A stretch of 64,000 nt of DNA, taken from positions 402,951 through 466,950 of the forward strand of contig QEOQ01000690.1 of NCBI GenBank assembly GCA_010279815.1, given 5' to 3'. A model generated the notes under the pieces. The model saw only the letters and a list, made by a program, of their open reading frames with translations. It was not told the origin of the DNA and ran no database searches. Every line of letters begins with the position of its first letter. The first letter of the stretch is position 1. Below, piece after piece: positions 31,443 to 41,767 of this stretch. The DNA comes from Brachionus plicatilis (Eukaryota; Rotifera; Eurotatoria; Ploima; Brachionidae). A program made the position numbers and the translations under genes.

Positions 31443-32584
31443 TGGTATGTTCTATTGTGTTTTATAAAAATTTTAAATACAATTTTGAAAATGCATTGAA
31501 AATGAGCGATGGTTGAGATGCATTTTATTTTAGAAATATTTGGAGAAATTTTTGCAATGTAGCTCTATTGGAATTAAATTTAGTGTTTAAACATAGATTA
31601 TTTAGTTTTAGAAAATTTTAAGAGAAAAAAAATAAAATTCTATTACTTTGCTTTACTTTTACTTTAACTAATTCTAAATAAAATTTTTGATCTTTTGACT
31701 GTTGAAAAAGGCAATAATTTAATTAGCTAAATTTTTTTTTTTAATATTTAAGTTGGTTTGATTTAATTTTATACTCAATGCTTTAAAGAAGTAAAAAATT
31801 TTTAATTAAAGTACAATTTATAAAAAATTTAATGAATATGCCATCTTTTTCTTATTAAATGTTTTTCACAATTTATCTAAAAAATCTTAAAAATCAACTG
31901 CTAAAAAATTTAGTTTACATTTAAAGGAATATTGAGAATCAAATCGAATCAATGTCAAATTACCCAGAGGATTAAAAATCATTTGGATATTTAAACTCGA
32001 GATTCCTTAAAAGCAATGTGATCAAGAGATTAAAATTGAAGTTTTTTTAAATTTTAGACATTAGCCATTATTTAAAAAAAAAATCTAAAAAATTTGTTTT
32101 TTTAATTTTTAATCTGGGTTTTCTAACAATTTGAGCTTAATTTTCAATTAATTTGAATAAATCAATGATTTATTAGTCTTTTATTAAAATTTCTTAAAAA
32201 ATCATCTAAAACTAAATAATACTATATTTAATTTTAATAGAGTTTAAGCATTGAGTAAAAAATTAAATCAAACCAACTTAAATATTAAAAAAAAATTTAG
32301 CTAGTTAAATTTATTGCCTTTTTCAACAGTCAAAAGATCAAAAATTTTATTTAGAATTAGTAAAAGTAAATTAAAGCAAAGTAATAGAATTTTATTTTTT
32401 TTCTTTTAAAATTTTCTAAAACTAAATAATCTATGTTTAAACACTAAATCTAATTCCAATAGAGCTACATTGAAAAAATTTCTCCAAATATTTCTAAAAT
32501 AAAATGCATCTCAACCATCGCACATTTTCAATGCATTTTCAAAATTGTATTTAAAATTTTTATAAAACACAATAGAACATACCA
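31443..32584. repeat. Large palindrome with about 380-bp arms
   Basis: The left arm starts TGGTATGTTCTATTGTGTTT and the right arm ends as its inverse at 32584. Matching blocks run inward through GCATTGAAAATGAGCGATGG / CCATCGCACATTTTCAATGC and TGATCTTTTGACTGTTGAAA / its inverse to about 31830 and 32220. The spacer is about 390 bp. Arm identity is high. No target duplication was found at the edges. It could be a long foldback transposon or an inverted duplication. Confidence 0.8.
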
Positions 32585-32917
32585 TATTCAATGAAAAATA
32601 TTTTTTATTTAATTTTTTTGTTGTATTGAAAATATTGAACAAAAAATTGTAAAAAAAAAATGAAAAAAAAATACAATCAAATTCTTTATTTTTTGCTTTT
32701 CTGATTTTACCTTTATAAACTTTAATTCATCTTTTAATGAGTGTGTGAAAGTTTTTCTTTAATGGATATCTTGCTATATTTTTCTAAATTAACACTATTT
32801 GTACTGAAGCGATAAAAATTTTTTTTAAAAGTTTATTTAATAAATTTTTTAAATGACTTTGAGTAATTTTTTGAGTAATTTTCCTTTCGCCATTGATAGA
32901 TACATTTTTAAATACTT

Positions 32918-33560
32918 TTAGAGTTTAGATAATTTCAAAAAGAACAAATGACAAATATATTTTAGAAAAGTTACAAGCTTTGAACTGTCCACTACTGCAA
33001 ATTCTTTAAGACAAGTGACTAAGGAGTTTTTAAAGTCAGGCATTCTTGAGCTTTCAACAAAGACATCAACGTAACGAGTGTATAATAAAAAATGGCACAA
33101 AATTTTAGTTTAATTTGCTATAAGAGTGGACAAGACCTTTAGCAATTTTTTTCAATATTTAAAATCAGACTGATCTCAGTTTTCAAAAAAATAAAAATTA
33201 TATCATAAAGTTGAATTTTCAATAAGTTGTTAGTAAATAATGTACGAAACTTGATTTGGTTTGAAATGGCTTGATATCATGCGTCGTCATGGATTTCAAT
33301 ACCTTAACTGATATTATTTTTTCAAAAAAGTATTTATTTTTTCAGCTATAAATTAGAAAAAAAATTTAAAGCCTTTGTTAAATAAAAATTTTTTAAGATA
33401 AAATTAATTTGTGCCATTTTTTATTCTACACCCATTGTTTCTTTCGAAAGGCTTGTTATCAAAGTATTTTTGTGACTGAAATAATTTTTTGAGTATCTCA
33501 TAAACAGTTTTTCTAGCCTTACCTGTATTGTATCTAATTTAATTTCTTCAATAAAATTAT
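32918..33560 (-). pseudogene. Possible retroelement RT relic (YVD block)
   Basis: On the minus strand YTRYVDVFVESS precedes PDFKNSLVTCLKEF at 33100-32990. A second stretch at 33535-33425 reads RKTVYEILKKLFQSQKYF then DNKPFERNN. RYVD is close to the RYVDD block of Penelope-like and other RTs but lacks the second aspartate. The stretches are in different frames and separated by noncoding DNA. Confidence 0.25.
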
Positions 33561-34218
33561 AAAAAATTTCCTACGTGGTGTCAAAGGGGAGAAAGTAAAT
33601 AGACCTGATTGAGATATTTTTAAGTACTTGTTAACTAGATAAGCACTTATTTTTTGTCCCTTTTTTTATTCATTGTATCCTTCTATACATTTAAATTTTT
33701 CTAAGCAATAATTTTGAGCAAGCAGACTTAAAAGAGGGTTTTTTTGCCGCTCGGATAAGCCTGGGGAGATAACTCTCCTATATTATATTTAAAAAAAAAA
33801 GAAAAGTACTTGTAACCTTTGGATATTTGTTTTTGAGACTAGTTTTATAATAAAAAATCAATAATCTATAATTGAACCCATGAGAGTATTATAAACCCCA
33901 ACTAAATTTTTACCATTGAGTTTCCATGATTTATGGAACAGAATTTTGAATATAAATATACAAACATTTTTTTTTTCAAATATTTATTAAAAATGTTTTT
34001 TTGCTTTTGAATAACAGTTTTTTAAAAAAATATTCAATATCAATTTAAAATTAAAGGACTCAACGAAGTATAGACAATAAGAATATAAAAAAGTAAAAAT
34101 GTTTTCTGTACTTTTTTTTTTGTAATTTATCGAATTTTTAATTATTTTTTTTCGGCTTGGTGAATTTTTATACAAAAATTCCAATACAAAATTTAATTCG
34201 TAATAAAAATTTTCTTAT
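33561..34218. other. AT-rich DNA without recognised features
   Basis: Only a short GC-richer patch at 33750-33780 (GCTCGGATAAGCCTGGGGAG) stands out. It resembles no feature that I can name. No gene is seen. Confidence 0.4.
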
Positions 34219-34617
34219 NNNNNNNNNNNNNNNNNNNNNNNNNNNNNNNNNNNNNNNNNNNNNNNNNNNNNNNNNNNNNNNNNNNNNNNNNNNNNNNNNN
34301 NNNNNNNNNNNNNNNNNNNNNNNNNNNNNNNNNNNNNNNNNNNNNNNNNNNNNNNNNNNNNNNNNNNNNNNNNNNNNNNNNNNNNNNNNNNNNNNNNNNN
34401 NNNNNNNNNNNNNNNNNNNNNNNNNNNNNNNNNNNNNNNNNNNNNNNNNNNNNNNNNNNNNNNNNNNNNNNNNNNNNNNNNNNNNNNNNNNNNNNNNNNN
34501 NNNNNNNNNNNNNNNNNNNNNNNNNNNNNNNNNNNNNNNNNNNNNNNNNNNNNNNNNNNNNNNNNNNNNNNNNNNNNNNNNNNNNNNNNNNNNNNNNNNN
34601 NNNNNNNNNNNNNNNNN
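34219..34617. other. Assembly gap of 399 N
   Basis: All bases are N. The open frame that appears to cross it is an artefact. The gap follows an AT-rich tract and ends in a poly-A run, so it probably hides low-complexity DNA. Confidence 0.99.
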
Positions 34618-34748
34618 AAAAAAAAAAAAATTATTAAAGAAACGAATTATAAGAATTAATTAAAGATTAATTCTTTTTTAAATAAATAAGAACATATTTA
34701 GTAAAAGAAAACCTAAAAAAAATCTACAAAAAAATTTAATTTTTTTTC

Positions 34749-34835
34749 TTAGTATGCAGATAAAACTGAATCATTCGGCTTTTGTTTTTTAGATGATTTT
34801 GGAGTTGGTTCTGATTCTATATCTGCTGAGTTCAT
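34749..34835 (-). other. Short coding-like frame of 28 residues
   Basis: ATG at 34835 opens MNSADIESEPTPKSSKKQKP then NDSVLSAY and TAA. The charged, proline/serine-containing composition is unlike random frames here and resembles the N-terminal leader of BED/hAT-type transposases. No continuation could be found across the gap or upstream. Confidence 0.2.
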
Positions 34836-35395
34836 GATAATGATCAAATGATCAAAGTTTAATTAATTAAAATAATAAAAAAAGTAAAGATATTAGCTTT
34901 TTTTAATTATTTTTAAATCAAACTGGCGAAACAAAGTTAAATTTTGTATCGCAAACATTCAAATATTGATTAAGATTTTATTTTTACCTCTGATAAAGAT
35001 CCATATAGTATTCTATCTAATTTGAGATCAAACAAATCATGTTTAAAAAATTTTAGTCACTTATTGTTAAAAAAATTGATAAAAAATACTTATTTATTTA
35101 TATCAAAATCTAAAAATTTTGATTTGAAATTTACATTTGATCATGAACTTCAATATACCTTTATTTGAAATTTTTGAATTCAAAAGTATTTGTATCTACC
35201 ATTTAAAATACTATTTTAAAAAAGAAATTTCAATAATTAATTCCAAATAAGTAATACAATGAAAATAAAACTTTACAAAAAATCAATTAAATAAATAAAA
35301 AATAGATTTTAATAATAGATTGAGAATTTTTTTTTCCAATTTTTTGTTTATTTTCAATCATGTTACATTAAAATTATTTAAATTAATTTGAAGAT

Positions 35396-36766
35396 TTGTT
35401 TTTAATATCTAAAGATAAACTTCTTGAATTGAAACCTCAAGATGTCTTTTTTGACTGTTCACCAATATCCTTATCCAAGGACCAATTTTCAATTCAAGCT
35501 TATAAAAGAGTAATAAAAGCTATTGATCAAACAGCTTTAGGAGACTCCCCAAACATTGATCAATCTTTTTTATCTTAATATGGAAACATTGTTAACATTA
35601 TAAATAACGATCTTAAAAAATTGCAGCTGTGGCTACAAAAATTGAGGCTAAAGATGTCTCCAGAAAAATTAAGCTAAATTTTTTACTCTAGGAAAATCAA
35701 TAAGCTAAGTCTAATACTTTTTGGAAAGCAAATACCCTACACTGACCCCCCAGTCTTCCTTGGAATAAAATTTGACCAAAGTCTTTGTTTCAATTCCTTG
35801 ATTGAATTCATTCGTTCTAGATGTCATGATCGCGTAAATTTAATTAAAATTTTGTCACACAGATCGTGGAAATTAAGTTAAAAAAACCTTAATTGGAGTC
35901 TTTAATGCACTTATAGGTTCCATTATAGAGTATAGTTTTTTCATCCTACAGTGGTGTTACGATAACTGTATTTTACTATTTTTTACTATATTTTACGTAA
36001 AATATCGTAAATTTACGTAAATTTACTATATTTTTCGTAAAATATATTTTATAGGTTTTTTAAAATTTTATAAATATTAGCGATTAAATATTTTGTATAA
36101 AAAAATCAGTTAAAAATGTATATAATTTTTTTTTTTAAATTGTCATTATTTTCCGTTTTTTTACTCTTTTTAATTAAAATTGACCAAAATTTACCATAAT
36201 TTACGTAAAAAAAGGTAAAAAAAAGTAAAACTTACAATTTTTTTTGTTTCTTTAAAAATAAAAAACTAAAAAAAAAACAAAAAATTTTTAAAAAATGTCA
36301 AAATTTCGGAAATTTTGGTTTTCACTATTTTTTACTATATTTTACGAAGAATATAGTAAATTTACGTAAAATACCGTAAATTTCCTAAATTTTACTTTGG
36401 CAATTTTACGAAAATTTACGTAAATTTTCGTAAATTTACGATATTTTACGTAAAATATTGTAAAAAATAGTAAAATACAGTTATCACCGTAACACCACTG
36501 TATTCCGTGTCTCCCAGACCAATATTCAAAAACTGCAAGTAATTCAAAATACATGTTATTAGTCAATCTATCACTTACCATATGACACACCGTCTTTTCA
36601 ACTTTCTGGCCTTCTCGAGGGCCAAAAGGTTGAAAGAATTGAGTCTAGACTTAGAATTCTGCTCGAAAAGTACATAAAAAAAGTTTAATATGTAATTACT
36701 TCACTCAAACAGGAATATATTGATGTTTTTGATGAAAGCTCATGAAGTTCTGAACTTAAACTCTCC
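35396..36766 (+). pseudogene. LINE family B reverse transcriptase pseudogene
   Basis: The readable part begins around 35500 and passes through NDLKKLQLWLQKLRLKMSPE, PVFLGIKFDQSLCFNSLIEF, NLIKILSHRSWKLS and IGSIIEYSFFIL. It resumes after the mariner-like insert as FRVSQTNIQKLQVIQNT and ends SELKLSG before a foldback at 36767. It matches the LINE at 12934-13785 block by block. At least four internal stops show decay. Confidence 0.75.
35949..36500. mobile_element. Mariner-like MITE (TA target) in LINE pseudogene
   Basis: Ends CAGTGGTGTTACG...CGTAACACCACTG are flanked by TA (35947-35948, 36501-36502). Arms of over 100 bp are built from TTTTACGTAAAAT/ATATTTTACG units, so the arms are themselves partly palindromic. 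Removing the element and one TA restores the LINE reading frame across the joint (FFIL then FRVSQ). It has no coding capacity. Confidence 0.85.
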
Positions 36767-37128
36767 GGTATTATAAAATTCAAAAACAAATTGAACAAAA
36801 ATTTTTCCTTTTTTGATGAATTAAAATTAAAGTTAATAAAATATACTTAAAAAAATAATGCAACAAAGTGAAACATTCTTTGTTTCAACTTTTTTACTTA
36901 AAATAATTTTTCTCATGTTTTAATAAAATATCAATAATATTTAAATTGATTATTGGTCTAATTTACTAAAAAAAAGAAAATGTTGATTTTATTTTGGGTC
37001 AAAAAGGTGCAATAAAGTATGTTGCACTATGTTGCATTATTTTTTGAAGTATATTTTATTAGCTTTAATTTTAATTCATCAAAAAAAAGAAGAATTTTTT
37101 TCAATTTGTATTTGAATTTCACAATACC
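36767..37128. mobile_element. Foldback MITE, GGYATTGTGAAATT family
   Basis: The left end is GGTATTATAAAATTCAAAAA, the right end the inverse of GGTATTGTGAAATTCAAATA. Inward, ATGAATTAAAATTAAAG and ATAAAATATACTT blocks pair with their inverses, and AACAAAGTGAAACATT faces AGTATGTTGCACTATGTTGC. Flanks AAACTCTCC and AAGCCCTCC agree at 7 of 9. It ends the LINE pseudogene at 36766. Confidence 0.65.
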
Positions 37129-37378
37129 AAGCCCTCCTTTGTAAAGTTTCAAATGAGTTTTTCCGTAACATTTCCAATTTCTCTTTCAACTTTTAATGTC
37201 ATTTTAATTAATTAAAATTAAATTTTTATGGACACTTTTTTTAAAAATTTTAAATACCAGTGTCGAAAGGAGTTTTATTACTCAAAGCCATTTTTAAATT
37301 TTAAAAAAACTAATTAAAATAAAGAAATTTTTTAAAATTAGACAAAAATAAGTAGCTAAAAAATCCTTACATTTAACC

Positions 37379-37530
37379 AGAGTTGTTTAAAAGTCATTAA
37401 GTCAATTTCAAGTCAAGTCTTTTGACTTGACAATTATTTGAAATTTTTTTTCACGAAGACTTAATTTTTAAAAAATAATCTTTCAATTCAAGTCAATCAA
37501 GTCAAGTCAAAAGAGTTCTCGGTATGTGCT
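37379..37530. repeat. Partial hAT-like MITE end (CAGAGTTGTTTAAAAG)
   Basis: The left end CAGAGTTGTTTAAAAGTC matches the MITE at 16490. The body is a series of AAGTCAAGTC/GACTTGAC units. A convincing right end is not found, though AAGTCAAAAGAGTTCTC at 37508 may be an eroded one. A similar partial end lies at 53403. Confidence 0.45.
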
Positions 37531-37928
37531 TGAGAATTGCCTGTAAGAGTAAAAAACACTTTTTCTCTTTAAATATGCTTTACTTTTCTCTTTTGATTCA
37601 ATTTAACAATAAAGTTTCTTTAAACTTAAACTAATATTTTATTATTAATCCAAATCCAGAATCTTATCACATTTAAGAATCGAACAGAATAAATGTCAAA
37701 TACAATCATGTGATTTAAAATAATAAATCAATAAATATTTTGATATTTTTCTCAAAATTAGTTAATTTTTTTGAGATCAACAGGTCAATCCCTAAAAATT
37801 TCTACACTTAAGATTTGAATTTTCAGTAATATCAATTTATTTTTTCCAGATTTTGTAAAAAAAATCTATAAACATTAATTCGATGAATTTTTTTTTAGAT
37901 AAAAATTTTCACTTTGCTTTTATAATTT

Positions 37929-38290
37929 GGTTTTGTGAAGTTCAGTACAAAAGAAAAGAACAAAGTTTAAAAAAATAAATAACTTTTTTTCTAAAGGTTT
38001 AAACTTAATTCTGTAAGTGCAACATAGTGCAACATTCAAAGTTGCATCAACTGTAAAAGTCTGCTAATGATGTGCAAAATCTCTGCAAAATGCAGTCCGC
38101 TCGATTTTATTGAAATCTAATTTCTGCTAAACTCTGCAAATTTAGCAGACCTTGATATTTGATGCAACTTTGAATGTTGCACTATGTTGCACTTACAGAA
38201 TTAAGTTTAAACCTTTAGAAAAAAAGTTATTCAATATTTTTACATTTTTTTCTGTTCTTTTTATCATTTTGTACTGAATTTCACAAAACC
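37929..38290. mobile_element. Foldback MITE, GGYATTGTGAAATT family, best-preserved copy
   Basis: The exact 9-bp duplication TTATAATTT is at 37920-37928 and 38291-38299. Left end GGTTTTGTGAAGTTCAGTAC, right end the inverse of GGTTTTGTGAAATTCAGTAC. Inner arm blocks TTTAAACTTAATTCTGTAAG and TGCAACATAGTGCAACATTC pair with near-perfect inverses. The loop region has GTCTGCTAATG, AAAATCTCTGCAAAATGCAG and TTTAGCAGACC, which recur in remnants at 14290-14400. No coding capacity. Confidence 0.85.
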
Positions 38291-38631
38291 TTATAATTTT
38301 TATTAAAAGTTGAGCCTTCAAAAAACTTTTAGTTGACTCTGGAATTTAGTCCTAAAATAAATTTAAAGCTTTCTTCTAACGTCAAAATTTTTACGCAAAA
38401 ATTTTGCTTTCTAATTTTCAGTAAATAATATTATTGCTTCAATTAAAAGTTTCAAAATTCATTTTAAAATTTTACTTTTAGTGAAAATATATAGCACTTA
38501 TTTATTGTTCAAAAAATCAATAAAGTTATTGGAAAATTTCTATAAAGCCAAGGCGGAAATTGATTTTATTTCAGCATCATAATTTAGAATTTTTTTTAAT
38601 TTAATTTTTTCAGAAAAAAAATTTTTTTCCA

Positions 38632-39280
38632 ATGGTTGGAAAAATAGGAATTTTATTTATATTTTTGATTTCAGAGGTACATAAACTCATAGATTAATCA
38701 AAATATTTATTGATAACAATATTATCTTAGTTTTTAGGTATTGAAGGGACATTATGTAAATATTATCCTTTTCATCCAAAAAACAAAACAGTCTCTTATA
38801 TTGAGTAAATTTTTTGTTTAATTCAAAAATTGAGAATAATTTTTTCCATAGCTGTGAAAATGAATGCTGTGGAGGAACACTTCCAGTCACTAAAGAAAAT
38901 TTGTGTTGTTTGACAAAAAAATTATGGATCATTTATCCTATTGTAGCAATTTGTGTAGCCATTACTTTCATCATTATTCTGATAATTTTGTGCACAAAAT
39001 ATAAAAGGCCTAAAAGTAATTTTTAAGATTTTTTTTTAAATAAAATAATTTTTTTTTAGAAAGGGTAAGCTCACAACAAGTTGCTAACCAAGTTTCTGGC
39101 AATTTAAACAATGGTTTTGAGCCTGAGATGTTTTCTGTTCAGAAAAATGACCTACCGCCAGCATATGATGAAATTGTTTTTTTTCAGAATTCTAAATCAA
39201 CTGTTGAGATCAAAAATGATAGTGATCAAATTTTACCGGTACTTCCCGGAATGATATGTCCTTCAAACGATAAAAAATAG
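38632..39280 (+). CDS. Small cysteine-rich single-pass membrane protein with PPAY motif (VOPP1/WBP1/Shisa style)
   Basis: Four exons (38632-38676, 38731-38804, 38852-39015, 39060-39280) with introns of 54, 47 and 44 bp give 167 residues. Phases agree at all three joints. Residues 1-21 form a signal peptide (MVGKIGILFIFLISE start). A short lumenal part has C24, C41, C45, C46, C58 and C59 in a CxYY...CxxxCCGG...CC pattern, with a glycosylation sequon at N33. A membrane helix spans about residues 64-87 (IVAICVAITFIIILIIL). The cytosolic tail carries PPAY at 127-130, a WW-domain ligand. This layout is that of the VOPP1, WBP1 and Shisa-like proteins, which act on endosomes and bind WW-type ubiquitin ligases. 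Which member is orthologous I cannot tell. Function is inferred from architecture. Confidence 0.75.
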
Positions 39281-39343
39281 TCCCTGGCTATTTAAATATT
39301 AATTTTTAATAATTTGATACTAACTTTTTTTTTAAATTTAAAA

Positions 39344-39349
39344 AATAAA
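39344..39349 (+). terminator. Candidate poly(A) signal of the PPAY membrane protein gene
   Basis: AATAAA lies 64 bp after the stop codon, at a plausible distance. Chance occurrence is possible in AT-rich DNA. Confidence 0.4.
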
Positions 39350-39789
39350 TGAACAATAATACAAAGAAAAAAATATTCATGTATAATTTTTAATTAACAA
39401 TACCGACCTTAGGTATCATAAGGCTTGAAATTATGCTCTCGTAATTGGGACAATAAAAAAATAATCTTTTTTTTTATTTTTTATTATTTTTTTTTATTAA
39501 TAAATCAATATCGATTTTTAAGATTTTCTTTAGAAGTCATTCAAAATAAACAGGAATTTAATAAGTTATTTTATTAAAAAATAAATAAAATTCCAATGAA
39601 AATAAAAAACTAGACGAAGGAAAAAATGCTTTCGATCTTTTGTTTTTTTTTGATGGTTTTGAACTTTTTTCAGTTTGTATTTTCTTTTTTGGAATCACAA
39701 AAGAATTTTTATCAAAATTGGCTACGGGTTTAGTGAAGGATTTTTATCAGAGGATTAGTGATTTTAAAATAAGATATTAATGGGAGGAA

Positions 39790-40133
39790 GACAAAATATA
39801 GAAAGACAAAATATAGAATACTAATATATGTAAAAAAATATAGAAAAATTTAATTATATTATTAAAATAATATATTTGAGACTTTTACTTTGTATTAATT
39901 AGTGACAGATTATAAAAGTGAGAATATTGAAGCATTTTTAGAAGGTTTAGGAAATAAATTACTAATTGACAAAGAAAAAAAATTGAAATAAAAATTAATT
40001 AGACTATTTTTTTTTCTACATTTTTTTTTCCAGGTAAATTCTACATTTTTTTTTCTACATTTTTTTTTACAGGTAAATTCTATATTATCCAATAAAAAAT
40101 CTTTTTCTACATTTTGTCTTTCTATATTTTGTC
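39790..40133. mobile_element. Foldback MITE with GACAAAATATAGAA ends
   Basis: The left end carries the tandem GACAAAATATAGAAA twice. The right side has CTACATTTTGTC and TCTATATTTTGTC, their inverse. Inside the right half a block TTTTCCAGGTAAATTCTACA is repeated. It is about 344 bp and has no coding capacity. Target duplication not resolved. Confidence 0.5.
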
Positions 40134-40303
40134 ACACTGCCATATTAATTTAATATTTTTTTAAATTTAATAATTTATTAAGTTCTTATGAACAAATTTA
40201 ATGATATTCGTAGGTATAGTTAAAGATGTTTTTTTAATTACTGAGACCATACACAATGAATTTTCAAAACGTTTCTAGAATAATCCATAAAAGTGCCAGG
40301 CTT

Positions 40304-40411
40304 TCATAAAGTAAGAGATAAAGACTCACGAAAAGACAAAAAAAAGTTTTCAGTATTCCTTAGTTGTTGAATACATTTTACAATCGACTTTTTTCGTTGT
40401 TGGGCAGCACC
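40304..40411 (-). other. Possible terminal exon
   Basis: After an acceptor-like CTTCTTAG a 35-residue frame reads GAAQQRKKSIVKCIQQLRNT then ENFFLSFRESLSLTL and TGA. Composition is coding-like. No matching upstream exon on the minus strand was found between 40412 and 41700. Confidence 0.2.
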
Positions 40412-41767
40412 CTAAGAAGGAAAATTTATAAGTTACATTATCTTGAAAGTATTTCAAATAACATAATTTTATTTTTTGGAAAAATATAAAAACAACATAT
40501 AAAGCCAAATCAATCATAAATTTTTAATTGATTTTCTTTTTTATGTTTTCTGTTAATTGCTTTTTTTTTATTTATTTTAATAGATTGTTCTTTGATTTTC
40601 CTAAAACAATATATTTAATTTTTTATTACGAAATTGATTTATTTTTTAAACTCCAACATGTAAAATTGAAAAGGCTTTGATAAAATTATAATCCCTTATT
40701 TAAACTAAAAGATAATCAAACAATTGGTTATTCATTTTTTCCCAAAAAATTTTATTTAATTTTTTTCACAGATCAGAAAAAAAACTTTAATTCATAAACA
40801 TTTTTAAATTTCTAAAAAATAATTATGATTAAATAATATAAGCAAATATTAAAGATTTAAAATTTGTTAAAATAAATTGGTTGTGCATGGTGTTTCGGTA
40901 AAAAATTTCTCTTATCCTTAGCCATTACAATACTGTTTTGGAATTTTTAGATATTTTGAATAAATCTTTTTTAATAAAATTTGTAATAGTTGACTCAAAA
41001 TAAAAGATCCAGAACCTACATCAGAGGTGATAAGCTTGTGTTTGTTTTTATCTATCAAGGAAGTCTTTTGACAAAGGATTAGGCAAGAAATTCTTCTATT
41101 AGAAATAAATTTATTGAATTAATTGGCAAAAAATTATTAATTATATATTTACTTATTTTATTAACTTGTTTATTTATATAATTATTTATTTATGTTGTTA
41201 TTGGCACATAGTCTATAATCTGATTTACGTGTTCTGCGCTGTAAAAAATCACTGCCCTATGAATTGGACTTATTTTCGATCAATACAGCAAAAACTTTTT
41301 ATGGAGCCTAAACTTGCACAAGTTGTCCTACTGAATACTAAAGACTAGATGGATTTTTCAAAAGAAGCCATTTTCAAATTTATTAAACCGGTGATGAAAA
41401 AGTATATTTTTTAATAATAATTAACAATAATAATTTTTTATTTGTTATTAATAATTATAACTTCAAAATTTAACTATATATTATTTTTAAAGATCATTCT
41501 TTTGAATTTCTTATATAAAAGTAACTCTTGAAAAAATTTTGACGAATTAAATTATCTGACATTTTTTTTGTAAACAAACAAAATTTTTTACTTAAAAAAT
41601 TTTGTAAAATTTTAATTTATCTTATTAAATTGAATTCTGGAAGGCTAACATTAAGTGAAAGGAATGAACATGTAGTTCTGCAGCAACTAGGGAAACTCAT
41701 CATTCGTTTAACAATATTTTCTTCAAATATTTTGATCTCGTTAATGAATGTTTTAGCTCGACATATA

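Noticed and set aside
34157..34663. Open frame across the N gap
   Set aside because: Almost all codons are unknown bases; the flanks are AT-rich noncoding DNA.
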